Notes under the pieces: model-generated
Told to the model about the DNA's origin: nothing
The model's database searches: none
What the model saw: the letters and a program-made list of their open reading frames with translations, nothing else
Position numbers and translations under genes: made by a program
Shown: in pieces, positions 11,971 through 20,006 of the stretch
Position numbering within the stretch: position 1 is the first letter of the stretch
Layout: the number at the start of each line of letters is the position of its first letter
Source: Lachnospiraceae bacterium
Lineage (GTDB): Bacteria; Bacillota; Clostridia; Lachnospirales; Lachnospiraceae
Length of the DNA: 37,613 nt
Direction: 5' to 3'
Assembly (NCBI GenBank): GCA_011958945.1
Contig: BLLT01000015.1
Span: 1-37,613 of the forward strand

Positions 11971-12052
11971 TTTAATATTTTTTCTTTGCCATATTCCAAC
12001 AGGGTGGAAATAGGTCAATGGATTCGGAATAAATTTTATAAGGAGGTATCTA

Positions 12053-13507
12053 GTGACAGAAAAAGAACTAAAAGATTTGATTTATAAAGGTGAAAAAATA
12101 GATGTTGAATTTAAAAAGTCGGAAAATGAATTAAGTAAAAATGTATATGAGTCTGTTTGTTCATTTAATAATAGAAATGGAGGACATTTATTTCTTGGAG
12201 TTATAGATGAAACAAAAGAAATAAATGGTGTTAATCCTAATAAAATAGATAAAATAATTAAGGATTTTACAACGGCTATTAATAATGGGAATAAGATAAA
12301 TCCACCTATGTATTTAACTCCTGAAGTTTATGATATGAACGGAAAGAAAATTGTTTATATAAGGATTCCTGAAGGTACACAATTAAGACGGTTAAATGGA
12401 CGTATATGGGATAGGACTCATGAGGGGGATATAGATATTACTGAAAATGCAGAATTAGTATATAAAATGTACGCCAGAAAACAGAGTACATTTTTCGTAA
12501 ATAAAGTATATCCAAATTTAGGATTGGAATTTTTGGATTCTGAACTTATTCAAAAGGCAAAAAAGATGGCAATATCCAGAGTTGACAGTCATGCTTGGAC
12601 AAATATGAATGAAGAAGAAATTCTTAGAAGTTCAGGATTAATACTGACAGACCCAGATACAGGGCGAGAAGGGATTACATTAGCTGCCATTTTATTATTT
12701 GGTAAGGATAATACAATTATGTCGGTACTTCCTCAATATAAGACAGATGCTATTTACCGTGTAAAAAATATTGACCGTTATGATGATAGAGAAGTTATTA
12801 TTACAAATCTTATTGACAGTTATAGAAAATTAATGGAATTTGGAAAGAAACATTTGAATGATTCATTTGTGTTAGATGGTGACCAGAGCATTAGTGCAAG
12901 AGATAAAATTTTAAGAGAAATAATATCTAATATTTTGGCTCATAGAGATTATTCCAATGCTTATACTGCTCAATTTGTGATAGAAAAGGATAAAATATTT
13001 ACGAAAAATAGTAATTTGCCACATGGACATGGCGAGTTGCAGTTGAATAAATTTGAGCCTTTTCCTAAAAATCCTCCGATTTCTAAAATATTTAGAGAAA
13101 TTGGATATGCAGATGAGTTGGGCTCTGGAATGCGTAATACAAATAAATATACTAAGTTATATTCAGGAGGAACGCCAGTATTTATAGAAGGAAACATATT
13201 TGAAATAGTAATACCTATGGACAATGTAGCTCAAATACAGATTGGACCAGAAGAAACTAACAAAGAAACTAACAAAGAAACTAACAAAGAAACTAGCAAA
13301 GAAACTAGCAAAGAAACTAACAAAGAAATTTACTATAAAATTCTTGATATATTAGAAATGAGGCCAGATATTGCTGTAAAAGAAATTGCTGGGATTTTGA
13401 ATATTTCAGTAGGAGGGGTGAGATATCATATTAATAAAATGAAAAAGGCTGGAATTGTAGCACATATAGGTTCGACAAAAAAGGGAAAGTGGATAATATT
13501 TAAATAA
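12053..13507 (+). CDS. AlbA_2 domain putative DNA-binding/ATP-binding regulator with C-terminal winged helix
   Basis: A 484-residue protein starting at GTG with a perfect AGGAGG six bases upstream. The N-terminus is an AlbA_2 (formerly AAA_4) domain: GEKIDVEFKKSENELSKNVYESVCSFNNRNGGHLFLGV. The middle has ILREIISNILAHRDYSNAYTAQ and IFREIGYADELGSGMRN, typical of this family's GHKL-like ATPase half. A low-complexity linker of six ETNK/ETSK units precedes a winged-helix tail (IAVKEIAGILNISVGGVRYHINKMKKAGI). Members are often annotated as transcriptional regulators or ATP-dependent helicase-like proteins; their targets are mostly unknown. The coding sequence is clearly more AT-rich than its neighbours, compatible with horizontal acquisition. 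Confidence 0.8.
   Translation: MTEKELKDLIYKGEKIDVEFKKSENELSKNVYESVCSFNNRNGGHLFLGVIDETKEINGVNPNKIDKIIKDFTTAINNGNKINPPMYLTPEVYDMNGKKIVYIRIPEGTQLRRLNGRIWDRTHEGDIDITENAELVYKMYARKQSTFFVNKVYPNLGLEFLDSELIQKAKKMAISRVDSHAWTNMNEEEILRSSGLILTDPDTGREGITLAAILLFGKDNTIMSVLPQYKTDAIYRVKNIDRYDDREVIITNLIDSYRKLMEFGKKHLNDSFVLDGDQSISARDKILREIISNILAHRDYSNAYTAQFVIEKDKIFTKNSNLPHGHGELQLNKFEPFPKNPPISKIFREIGYADELGSGMRNTNKYTKLYSGGTPVFIEGNIFEIVIPMDNVAQIQIGPEETNKETNKETNKETSKETSKETNKEIYYKILDILEMRPDIAVKEIAGILNISVGGVRYHINKMKKAGIVAHIGSTKKGKWIIFK
13253..13324 (+). repeat. 12-bp tandem repeat, six units, inside the AlbA_2 gene
   Basis: Six consecutive 12-base units of GAAACTAACAAA, two of them with GAAACTAGCAAA, encode (E-T-N/S-K)6. 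Unit length is a multiple of three, so copy-number change would alter linker length between the ATPase-like region and the winged helix without shifting the frame. Confidence 0.95.
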
Positions 13508-13513
13508 TATGAA

Positions 13514-13570
13514 CTAACATGCGTAAAGACCCGGAAATGCCGGGTCACAAAAGCTACGCAGAAATGGATT
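13514..13570 (+). repeat. Orphan copy of interspersed leader element
   Basis: This copy has TGCGTA (13520-13525) pairing with TACGCA (13555-13560). Inside is a 7-bp hairpin GACCCGG-AAATG-CCGGGTC (13528-13546), then GTCACAAAAGC and the family 3' end CGCAGAAATGGA. It shares a long near-identical core with the copies at 31101 and 36754. No gene follows directly: the ATG in its 3' end reaches a stop after two codons. It lies between the AlbA_2 gene and the fructokinase promoter. Confidence 0.85.
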
Positions 13571-13646
13571 AAAAAATTAATTATTATATAGTAGGATATG
13601 ATAAAATACAAATCATTAATTTTTATAACAAATTAAGAAAAAACAA

Positions 13647-13675
13647 TTTAAATATTTTATATATCGTTATATAAT
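13647..13675 (+). promoter_or_regulatory. Candidate promoter for fructokinase
   Basis: TTTAAA at 13647-13652 and TATAAT at 13670-13675 are separated by 17 bases in a very AT-rich stretch. The -10 hexamer is perfect and the -35 hexamer is weak (four of six). Transcription would begin near 13682, leaving a leader of about 70 bases that contains the small hairpin at 13723-13739. Confidence 0.5.
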
Positions 13676-13722
13676 AGAATAAAACTTAATAGAAATGGAC
13701 GGATATTAAAAGAAAACGAATA

Positions 13723-13748
13723 TGCGCAGGGGCAGCGCAGAAATGAGG
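13723..13748 (+). repeat. Minimal leader element before fructokinase
   Basis: TGCGC (13723-13727) pairs with GCGCA (13735-13739) around the loop AGGGGCA. It is followed directly by GAAATGAGG, the fructokinase ribosome binding site. The GCGCAGAAATGAGG end matches the 3' end of the larger leader repeats, so I read this as a shortened relative with the inner hairpin missing. Confidence 0.45.
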
Positions 13749-13754
13749 AAAAGG

Positions 13755-14726
13755 ATGAAAAAGAAGTATGATGTAGTAGCTTTGGGAGAATTGTTAATTG
13801 ATTTTACGGATAACGGGGTAAGCAAGCAGGGAAACACAGTGTTTGAAGCAAATCCGGGAGGAGCTCCCTGTAATGTTCTTGCCATGCTGCAGAAGCTGGG
13901 TAATAAGACAGCTTTTATTGGAAAAGTTGGGGAAGATATTTTCGGTACAAAACTGAAAAGCGTGTTAAAGGAAGTGGGGATTGATACTTCCGGGCTTGTG
14001 ATAGATAAGGATGCCAGGACTACCCTTGCATTTGTGCAGACATTAAAAGGCGGAGACAGAGATTTTTCTTTTTACCGTAATCCGGGGGCAGATATGATGC
14101 TCCGTTCAGATGAAGTAAATAATAAATTGATTAAAAACTGTGCAATATTCCATTTTGGAACTCTTTCCATGACCCATAAAGAAGTAAGGAAAACAACGAA
14201 AAAGGCGATTAAAAAGGCAAAGGAAAGCGGGGCTTTGATTTCTTTTGACCCTAATCTTCGTCCGCCTCTTTGGAAATCTCTTGATGATGCAAAGAAACAG
14301 GTGGCTTACGGCCTTGGACAATGCGATATCCTTAAGATTTCGGATAATGAAATCCAGTGGTTTACCGGTGAAAAAGATTTTGATAAGGGAATTAAGAAAT
14401 TGCAGGAAGAGTATAAGATTCCTCTTATTGTATTGTCTATGGGCAAGGATGGAAGCCGGGCTTATTATAAAGATTTAAAGGTGGAGAAGGCTGCATTTGT
14501 ACAGAAGAATACGATTGAGACTACAGGTGCAGGGGATACATTTGGCGGATGCTGCTTACACTTTATTTTAAAGTATGGCATTGAAGATCTGGATAAAGAA
14601 AATTTGGAAAAAATGCTTACATTCGCCAATGGGGCTGCTTCCCTGATTACTACGAAAAAGGGGGCATTGCGCGTAATGCCGGAAAAAGAAGAAGTGAAAG
14701 ACTTTATAAAGAAATTTAAGAAATAA
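13755..14726 (+). CDS. Fructokinase-like PfkB-family carbohydrate kinase
   Basis: A 323-residue ribokinase/PfkB-family sugar kinase that transfers phosphate from ATP to a sugar, most likely fructose. The N-terminus has VVALGELLIDFTDNG and the substrate-binding NPGGAPCNVLAMLQKLG, which is the PfkB signature 1 region. The C-terminal signature 2 contains ETTGAGDTFGGCC with catalytic base Asp261. FDPNLRPPLW is typical of bacterial fructokinases. The ORF track begins 33 bases earlier, but those codons cover the GAGG ribosome binding site and the leader hairpin, so ATG 13755 (MKKKYDVV) is chosen. It stands alone with its own promoter and terminator. Specificity for fructose over related ketoses is inferred from motif resemblance. 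Confidence 0.85.
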   Translation: MKKKYDVVALGELLIDFTDNGVSKQGNTVFEANPGGAPCNVLAMLQKLGNKTAFIGKVGEDIFGTKLKSVLKEVGIDTSGLVIDKDARTTLAFVQTLKGGDRDFSFYRNPGADMMLRSDEVNNKLIKNCAIFHFGTLSMTHKEVRKTTKKAIKKAKESGALISFDPNLRPPLWKSLDDAKKQVAYGLGQCDILKISDNEIQWFTGEKDFDKGIKKLQEEYKIPLIVLSMGKDGSRAYYKDLKVEKAAFVQKNTIETTGAGDTFGGCCLHFILKYGIEDLDKENLEKMLTFANGAASLITTKKGALRVMPEKEEVKDFIKKFKK

Positions 14727-14734
14727 AGAAAAAT

Positions 14735-14791
14735 AAAGGAGCTGTTGCAAATGGCAAATAAATTGTGCAGCAGCCCCTTTTATTCTTTTTT
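14735..14791 (+). terminator. Terminator of fructokinase gene
   Basis: AAAGGAGCTGTTGC pairs with GCAGCAGCCCCTTT with one mismatch and one wobble pair, followed by the T-rich run TATTCTTTTTT. It lies 9 bases after the stop codon. Confidence 0.85.
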
Positions 14792-14849
14792 GATATTATT
14801 ATTTTGTAAGTGCCTGTGATTGGCCAAATAAAAGAGAGGGAAAGAAGGT

Positions 14850-16967
14850 ATGAAAGAAAAAGTAAGGGATTTGGAAGATAACAATAAGGTAATTTCTCAG
14901 ATGAGAAGTATCCATATGGTTCCCATGGATGAGGTCTGCGGTTTTGAGGTACGTCCTGGGATGTATGAGATTAACGGGGCTACGGCAATCCCTTGCGGGG
15001 TAAATTTTACGGTTCATTCATTGCATGCTACATCTTGTGAATTACTTCTCTTCCATAGGATGGAAGATGAGCCTTATGCGGTGATTCCGTTTCCGGAGAA
15101 TTATAGGATTGGAAATGTTTATTCCATGATAGTGTTCGGCCTGCATATTGAGGATTTTGAATATGCTTACCGTTTGGACGGCCCATATGATGTAAGAAAG
15201 GGATTATTGTTCAATAAAAATAAGGTGCTTCTTGACATTTATGCCAAGGCAGTGAGCGGACAGAGAATATGGGGAATTAAGAAAAAGGAAGGGGTAAGCT
15301 ATAAGGCCAGAGTAGTGAGGGATGATTTTGACTGGATGAACAATTATCATCCCTTGATTCCTATGGAAGATTTGGTAATTTATGAAATGCATGTACGAGG
15401 CTTTACAAAGGATAATTCTTCTAAAGTAGAATATCCGGGCACATTCCAGGGCCTTCAGGAAAAAATATCCTATTTAAAAGATTTAGGCGTAAATGCCGTG
15501 GAATTAATGCCTATTTTCGAATTCGATGAAATGAAGGACTATAGGGAAATAGATGGCAGGCAGCTGCTGGATTACTGGGGATATAATACGGTTAGTTTTT
15601 TTGCACCAAATACCAGTTATACGGCAGAAGTGGAGTATAACCATGAAGGAACGGAATTAAAGAAGCTGATTAAAGAACTGCATAAAAATGGCATAGAATG
15701 TCTTCTGGATGTTGTTTTTAATCATACGGCAGAAGGCAATGAAATGGGGCCATGTTTTTCTTTTAAAGGGTTTGACAACAATATTTATTATATGCTTACG
15801 CCGGACGGGTATTATTATAATTTCAGCGGATGCGGAAATACATTAAACTGTAATCATCCTATCGTACAGCAAATGATTTTGGAATGTCTGCGGTATTGGA
15901 CAACGGTTTATCATATCGATGGATTCCGCTTTGATTTGGCAACCATTCTAGGACGGAATGAGGATGGTTCTCCGATGAACAACCCGCCGTTGTTAAAGAG
16001 CCTGGCCTTTGACCCTATTCTCGGTAATGTCAAGCTGATAGCGGAGGCCTGGGATGCCGGCGGCTTATATCAGGTAGGAAGCTTTCCTTCCTGGAACAGA
16101 TGGTCGGAATGGAATGGAAGATACAGGGATGATATGAGGGATTTTCTAAAAGGGGATTATGGAAATTCTGGTTTGGCAGCCAAAAGGATTACCGGTTCTA
16201 AGGATTTATATGACCCTCAATATAGAGGGGATAATGCATCTGTGAATTTTATCACCTGCCATGATGGTTTTACTTTATGGGATTTGTATTCTTATAATTG
16301 GAAACATAATGAGGCAAATGGCTGGAACAATACGGACGGAAGCAATGATAACCGCAGCTGGAACTGCGGGATAGAAGGGGAAACGGATAATGAAGAGGTT
16401 CTTTCCCTGCGTTACCGTTTAGTAAAAAATGCGGCAGCAGTACTTTTTATGAGCCGGGGAACGCCTATGTTCCTTGCCGGGGATGAATTTTGCAATACAC
16501 AGTTCGGAAATAATAATGCTTATTGCCAGGATAATGAAATCTCCTGGCTGGACTGGAATCTTTTGGAAAAAAATAAAGATGTCTTCGAATTTTTCCGATA
16601 TATGATACAATTCCGGAAAGAACATGATATAATAAGAAAGCATACAGGAAGCTGTTCTTTAGGTTTCCCTGAAATACAGGTTATGGAGGCTGACGATTCC
16701 TGTAAAGTGCTTCGTATAATTTATGCGGGAAGAAATAAGGAGGATACACAGGATGATATTATCTGTCTGGCAGTAAATGTATTCTGGGAAAATCAGGAGT
16801 TTTGCCTTCCGGCCCTACACCATGATAAAGGGTGGTATGTGGCTGCGGATACTGGAAAAGGATATATTCCAGGTGTCATTCCTTCACAAGGGGAAAAGAT
16901 GCCTTTGCTGGAAAGGGGATGGGTAAAAATGTCACCCCGCTCGGTATGTGTGATAGTAGTAAAGTAA
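14850..16967 (+). CDS. glgX: Glycogen debranching enzyme / isoamylase-type GH13 (GlgX-like)
   Basis: A 705-residue glycoside hydrolase family 13 enzyme that cleaves alpha-1,6 branches in glycogen or similar glucans in the cytoplasm; no signal peptide is present. An N-terminal CBM48-like beta domain (GVNFTVHSLHATSCELLLF) precedes the barrel. Catalytic motifs are DGFRFDLATILGR (nucleophile Asp362), LIAEAWDAGG (acid/base Glu399) and ITCHDGFTL (Asp472). LDVVFNHTAEGNE is conserved region I. The length matches GlgX/TreX. The ribosome binding site is AGAAGG. It follows the fructokinase terminator and precedes the S1 gene, with no other glycogen genes in the window. Confidence 0.9.
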   Translation: MKEKVRDLEDNNKVISQMRSIHMVPMDEVCGFEVRPGMYEINGATAIPCGVNFTVHSLHATSCELLLFHRMEDEPYAVIPFPENYRIGNVYSMIVFGLHIEDFEYAYRLDGPYDVRKGLLFNKNKVLLDIYAKAVSGQRIWGIKKKEGVSYKARVVRDDFDWMNNYHPLIPMEDLVIYEMHVRGFTKDNSSKVEYPGTFQGLQEKISYLKDLGVNAVELMPIFEFDEMKDYREIDGRQLLDYWGYNTVSFFAPNTSYTAEVEYNHEGTELKKLIKELHKNGIECLLDVVFNHTAEGNEMGPCFSFKGFDNNIYYMLTPDGYYYNFSGCGNTLNCNHPIVQQMILECLRYWTTVYHIDGFRFDLATILGRNEDGSPMNNPPLLKSLAFDPILGNVKLIAEAWDAGGLYQVGSFPSWNRWSEWNGRYRDDMRDFLKGDYGNSGLAAKRITGSKDLYDPQYRGDNASVNFITCHDGFTLWDLYSYNWKHNEANGWNNTDGSNDNRSWNCGIEGETDNEEVLSLRYRLVKNAAAVLFMSRGTPMFLAGDEFCNTQFGNNNAYCQDNEISWLDWNLLEKNKDVFEFFRYMIQFRKEHDIIRKHTGSCSLGFPEIQVMEADDSCKVLRIIYAGRNKEDTQDDIICLAVNVFWENQEFCLPALHHDKGWYVAADTGKGYIPGVIPSQGEKMPLLERGWVKMSPRSVCVIVVK

Positions 16968-17039
16968 GAAGTATATAAACATATGTAAAAAAGGGAAATT
17001 TATTAGTAATTTATTATTTTATCAATGGAGGGAAAAGTT

Positions 17040-17960
17040 ATGGCAGAAGAAGTAAGAAAGGAAACGATGGAAGATTACAGCAAGGAACTGGAAGCATCGT
17101 TTAAACCGATTAATGAAGGCGACATCGTTTCAGGAACTGTAATTTCTGTAAATGAAGAGGAAGTGATTCTGGATTTTAATTCATTTGCGCAGGGTGTTAT
17201 TAAAGCAGAAGATATGAGCAATGACCCTAAGTTTAATCTTTTAGAAGAAGTGAAGATAGGAGATAGCATAAAAGCTACTGTTGTAAAGACGGACGATGGA
17301 ACAGGCAGCATTAGATTATCCTGTAAAGAGGCAAAGGAAGTCCTTTCATGGGATGTTTTAAAACAGGATATGGATGAAGAGAAAGAACTTAATGTTAAAG
17401 TAAGCGAAGTAGTTAATGGGGGTGTGATTGCCTATGCGGAAGGCATTCGCGGATTTATACCTGCATCCCATCTTTCCATTAATTATGTGGAAAATCTGGA
17501 GGAATGGGTGAATAAGCAGCTTACGGTAAAAGTGATTACCGTGGATGAAAGCAAGAAAAAACTGGTAATGTCCGCAAAACTGGTAGAAAAAAAGAAAGCG
17601 GAGGAAGAAATCAATCATAAGATTTCTATGTTGGCTCCCGGAACCATTATGGAGGGGGCAGTGGAGTCTTTAATGCCTTATGGAGCATTTGTTGCCCTTC
17701 CCGATGGGTTAAGCGGATTGGTTCATATTTCCCAGATTAGCCAGAAAAGGATTAAGAAGCCTTCGGAGGTTTTAAATGTTGGGGATAAAGTAAAAGTAAA
17801 AGTATTAAATACCAATGATGGTAAGATTAGCCTAAGTATGAAAGCGGTGGAAGAAAATTCCCAGGCCGATGAAGTGGAGAAGGTGGAAACGGCAAAATAT
17901 AGTTCTAAGGAAAATATAGGGACTTCTTTAGGGGATTTGTTGAAAAACCTTAAGTTATAA
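17040..17960 (+). CDS. S1 RNA-binding domain protein (short ribosomal protein S1 homologue)
   Basis: A 306-residue protein with three S1 domains. Domain 1 runs from about EGDIVSGTVISVNEEEVILDF. Domain 2 is EKELNVKVSEVVNGGVIAYAEGIRGFIPASHLS. Domain 3 is PGTIMEGAVESLMPYGAFVALPDGLSGLVHISQIS, the most canonical, ending VLNTNDGKISLSMKA. S1 domains bind single-stranded RNA. Short S1 homologues in Firmicutes lack the two ribosome-binding N-terminal domains of E. coli S1, and their ribosomal role is variable. The ORF track start at 17025 covers the GGAGGG ribosome binding site, so ATG 17040 (MAEEVRKE) is used. Confidence 0.9.
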   Translation: MAEEVRKETMEDYSKELEASFKPINEGDIVSGTVISVNEEEVILDFNSFAQGVIKAEDMSNDPKFNLLEEVKIGDSIKATVVKTDDGTGSIRLSCKEAKEVLSWDVLKQDMDEEKELNVKVSEVVNGGVIAYAEGIRGFIPASHLSINYVENLEEWVNKQLTVKVITVDESKKKLVMSAKLVEKKKAEEEINHKISMLAPGTIMEGAVESLMPYGAFVALPDGLSGLVHISQISQKRIKKPSEVLNVGDKVKVKVLNTNDGKISLSMKAVEENSQADEVEKVETAKYSSKENIGTSLGDLLKNLKL

Positions 17961-17987
17961 TTGATATATTAGGGGCTTATGGGTTAT

Positions 17988-18031
17988 AGTGCTGCAGATT
18001 TATTTCATAATGAAAAAATAAGCACTTTGGC
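17988..18031. repeat. Inverted repeat after the S1 gene
   Basis: AGTGCT near 17988 pairs with AGCACT near 18020. A smaller TTATTTCA/TGAAAAAATAA pairing lies inside it. No T-run follows on the + strand, so it is at best a weak terminator or an mRNA-end structure. Confidence 0.35.
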
Positions 18032-18109
18032 AAAAATACTTCCAAAATTTTTCTGTTTGTTTTATATGAAGATTCTTGGAATCTATAAAATAATAAAGGA
18101 GGGGTAAGG

Positions 18110-18709
18110 ATGTATAATATTGTAACAATTGAAAGAAAATTTGCCAGCGGCGGAAATGAGATTGGGAGGAAATTGGCAGAAGCATTGGGGTATAAGCTGT
18201 ATGACAGGAATATTCTTTTGGAGGCGGCGAAGAATCTGAAAATTCCTTTTGTACAGATTGAAGAATTGGAGGAGGCCAGTGCGGGAAGCCTGTTATTTAA
18301 TCTTTCCAAAACTCCTTTTGGAGGAGTTTCCAAAAATAAGGATCTGCCTTTAGCGGATAAGCTCTTTTTGGAAGAAAAACACATTATTGAAGAAGCGGCC
18401 GAAGAAGGAAAATGTGTAATAGTAGGAAGGGCTGCAGGATACATTTTGCGCGACAGAAAGGACTGCCTAAAGGTATTTATTCATGCCGAAGATGAAAAGA
18501 GAATAAAGAGGGCGATAGAAAAAGAAGGATACAGCGAGCAGGAAGCGGAAAATGCGGTAAAGAAAAACGATAAGAGAAGAAGCGGATTTTACCGTTCCGT
18601 GACAAACCATGAGTGGGGAGACCCGAAACGGCATGAATTATATATGGACAGCGGTAAGCTTTCTATGGATTTATGTTTGAAGCTTTTAATAGAGGCCGTG
18701 AAGTATTAG
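18110..18709 (+). CDS. Cytidylate kinase-like family protein
   Basis: A 199-residue P-loop-like protein of the Cytidylate_kin2 type common in Clostridia. The N-terminus ITIERKFASGGNEIGRKLAEALGYKLYDRNIL-like segment has a nucleotide-binding loop (FASGGNEIG) followed by the YDR motif. CVIVGRAAGYIL and FIHAEDEKRIKRA in the middle, and NDKRRSGFYRSVTNHEWGD with Arg-rich lid residues, match this family. True Cmk phosphorylates CMP; the substrate of these shorter relatives is not established. AGGAGGGG lies upstream of the start. A strong terminator follows the gene. Confidence 0.85.
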   Translation: MYNIVTIERKFASGGNEIGRKLAEALGYKLYDRNILLEAAKNLKIPFVQIEELEEASAGSLLFNLSKTPFGGVSKNKDLPLADKLFLEEKHIIEEAAEEGKCVIVGRAAGYILRDRKDCLKVFIHAEDEKRIKRAIEKEGYSEQEAENAVKKNDKRRSGFYRSVTNHEWGDPKRHELYMDSGKLSMDLCLKLLIEAVKY

Positions 18710-18718
18710 TGATTATGT

Positions 18719-18753
18719 AATCCAGGATTCCTTTTTGGAATCCTGGATTTTAG
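18719..18753 (+). terminator. Strong terminator after cytidylate-kinase-like gene
   Basis: AATCCAGGATTCC and GGAATCCTGGATT form a perfect 13-bp stem with loop TTTTT, followed by TTTTAG. It also separates this gene from the convergent nitroreductase gene and may work in both directions. Confidence 0.9.
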
Positions 18754-18830
18754 TATACAGCCCTGTGCAGAGGAAACAATCCTCTATGTGGAGCATGGGG
18801 GGCACAGCAAATAGGAGAAAGGGAATTTCC

Positions 18831-19583
18831 CTACTCGATTTCATATGGGCATCCGGTCCATTGCTTCAGCATAGCTTTGGCGGAACGGTTCATTTCTTTT
18901 CTGAAATCCACATAGAATTTCCGATTGGCAAAGGCTGTAATATAAGCCTTCAGTTCCTCCCCGGATTTTCCGGATTGCTTTTCAAACATAGTCTTAATTT
19001 CTTCTATAGATTTTTCATGGTAAGTATTTACGTGGACGATATCTTCCAGTTCGAAGCGTTTTGGCTTTGGCCTGTCTTTTTGCTGCTGTGTGGGTCTTCC
19101 GAATACTACCATGGAATAGGGAAGGGCATAGGTGGGGAGATGGAGAAGTTCCCTGTTTATTTCAAAGTTTTCCATTATATCCCCTATGTAGCAGGAGCCG
19201 ATTCCCATGGATTGGGCTGCCACAACAGCATTTTGGGCGGCAATCACGCAGTCTTGGGAAGCAAGGAATAAATCGGCTTCTCCAATTACAGGGGTTTCTT
19301 CGCAGCAGGCATTGAAAATATCATACCATTTCTGAAAATCAGCCAGAAAAATGAGTACCAAAGGCGCTTTGGCGATAAAAGGCTGGTTGTCACATCTTTT
19401 TGCCAATTCTTCTTTCAAATCCTGTTCCTGTATATCAAGAATGGAATAAAGAGTCATGTTTCCGGCCGTGGGTGCCTGAAGGGCAGATTCCAGGATAATT
19501 CTCCTTTCTTCTTCCGTAATAGGATCATCGGTGAAAACCCGTGTGGATTTTCGGCTGAATAAATCTTGAATGGTTTGGTTCAT
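18831..19583 (-). CDS. Nitroreductase-family FMN-dependent oxidoreductase
   Basis: A 250-residue flavoprotein of the nitroreductase superfamily, NfsA/FRP-like in length. The N-terminal FSRKSTRVFTDDPITEEERRIILESALQAPTAGNM is the standard FMN-binding opening, with the Arg-Ser-x-Arg pattern. The central VIAAQNAVVAAQSMGIGSCYIGDI is the conserved helix and FMN loop. The C-terminus is extended relative to small nitroreductases. It probably reduces nitro compounds or quinones with NAD(P)H. The physiological substrate is unknown. Its ribosome binding site is AAGGAGA. It is transcribed alone, convergent with the kinase-like gene. Confidence 0.9.
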   Translation of the reverse strand: MNQTIQDLFSRKSTRVFTDDPITEEERRIILESALQAPTAGNMTLYSILDIQEQDLKEELAKRCDNQPFIAKAPLVLIFLADFQKWYDIFNACCEETPVIGEADLFLASQDCVIAAQNAVVAAQSMGIGSCYIGDIMENFEINRELLHLPTYALPYSMVVFGRPTQQQKDRPKPKRFELEDIVHVNTYHEKSIEEIKTMFEKQSGKSGEELKAYITAFANRKFYVDFRKEMNRSAKAMLKQWTGCPYEIE

Positions 19584-19682
19584 GGGTAAATTCTCCTTAT
19601 GATGTGTGGATTAAATATTTTATCTTCTATATATTATAAACGTAATAATTTGCCTTGCCAATGGGATTCTATAGTGTTTTTA

Positions 19683-19711
19683 TTGATACATACATTTCTT
19701 TCTGTTATTAT
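19683..19711 (+). promoter_or_regulatory. Sigma-A-type promoter upstream of the MNT remnant and flotillin
   Basis: TTGATA (19683-19688) and TATTAT (19706-19711) are separated by exactly 17 bases. It is the best promoter-like sequence between the divergent nitroreductase and the flotillin region, and could still drive flotillin through the broken nucleotidyltransferase. Confidence 0.6.
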
Positions 19712-19793
19712 AAAATATAGGATAGGCATTGGTATTTTTGTATATCAAATAATCAATATTAGATGTACTGGGATGAGAGGGAGGAATGCGGCT

Positions 19794-19928
19794 ATGGAAA
19801 AGATATATGCTTTTGATGAGATAAGGAGAATTGTAAGTCCTATTTTACAAAATTATGGTGTGAGTCGGGCATATCTTTTTGGTTCTTATGCCCGGGGTGA
19901 AGCAACAGAACATAGAGGTAACTATTAA
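19794..19928 (+). pseudogene. Remnant of MNT-type (minimal) nucleotidyltransferase
   Basis: Forty-four residues starting at ATG 19794 behind GGGAGG. They contain an N-terminal helix (FDEIRRIVSPILQNYG) and the nucleotidyltransferase signature LFGSYARGEAT. In intact MNT proteins this is followed directly by the metal-binding SDIDL motif. Here the frame leaves homology (EHRGNY) and stops. No catalytic Asp residues and no HEPN partner gene are present. MNT proteins are often antitoxins paired with HEPN toxins, so this looks like a decayed MNT/HEPN module or a deletion scar. Confidence 0.75.
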
Positions 19929-20006
19929 TTTAAAATAAAAAGTATTTGGAGAATTCTCGTATAAAGTACGGAGAGGATTCCAGGAGTACGGAAATGGAGG
20001 GAGAAT

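Noticed and set aside
13253-13324. Short regular repeats as a possible CRISPR array
   Set aside because: The units are contiguous 12-mers without spacers and lie inside a coding frame; no cas genes are present.
13514-13570. Leader repeat as a classical transposon or IS remnant
   Set aside because: No transposase fragment, terminal inverted repeats at its borders or target duplications can be seen, so calling it a MITE would be unsupported.
18735-19271. 178-residue + strand ORF
   Set aside because: It is antisense to the nitroreductase, whose motifs are clear, and has no ribosome binding site or domain.
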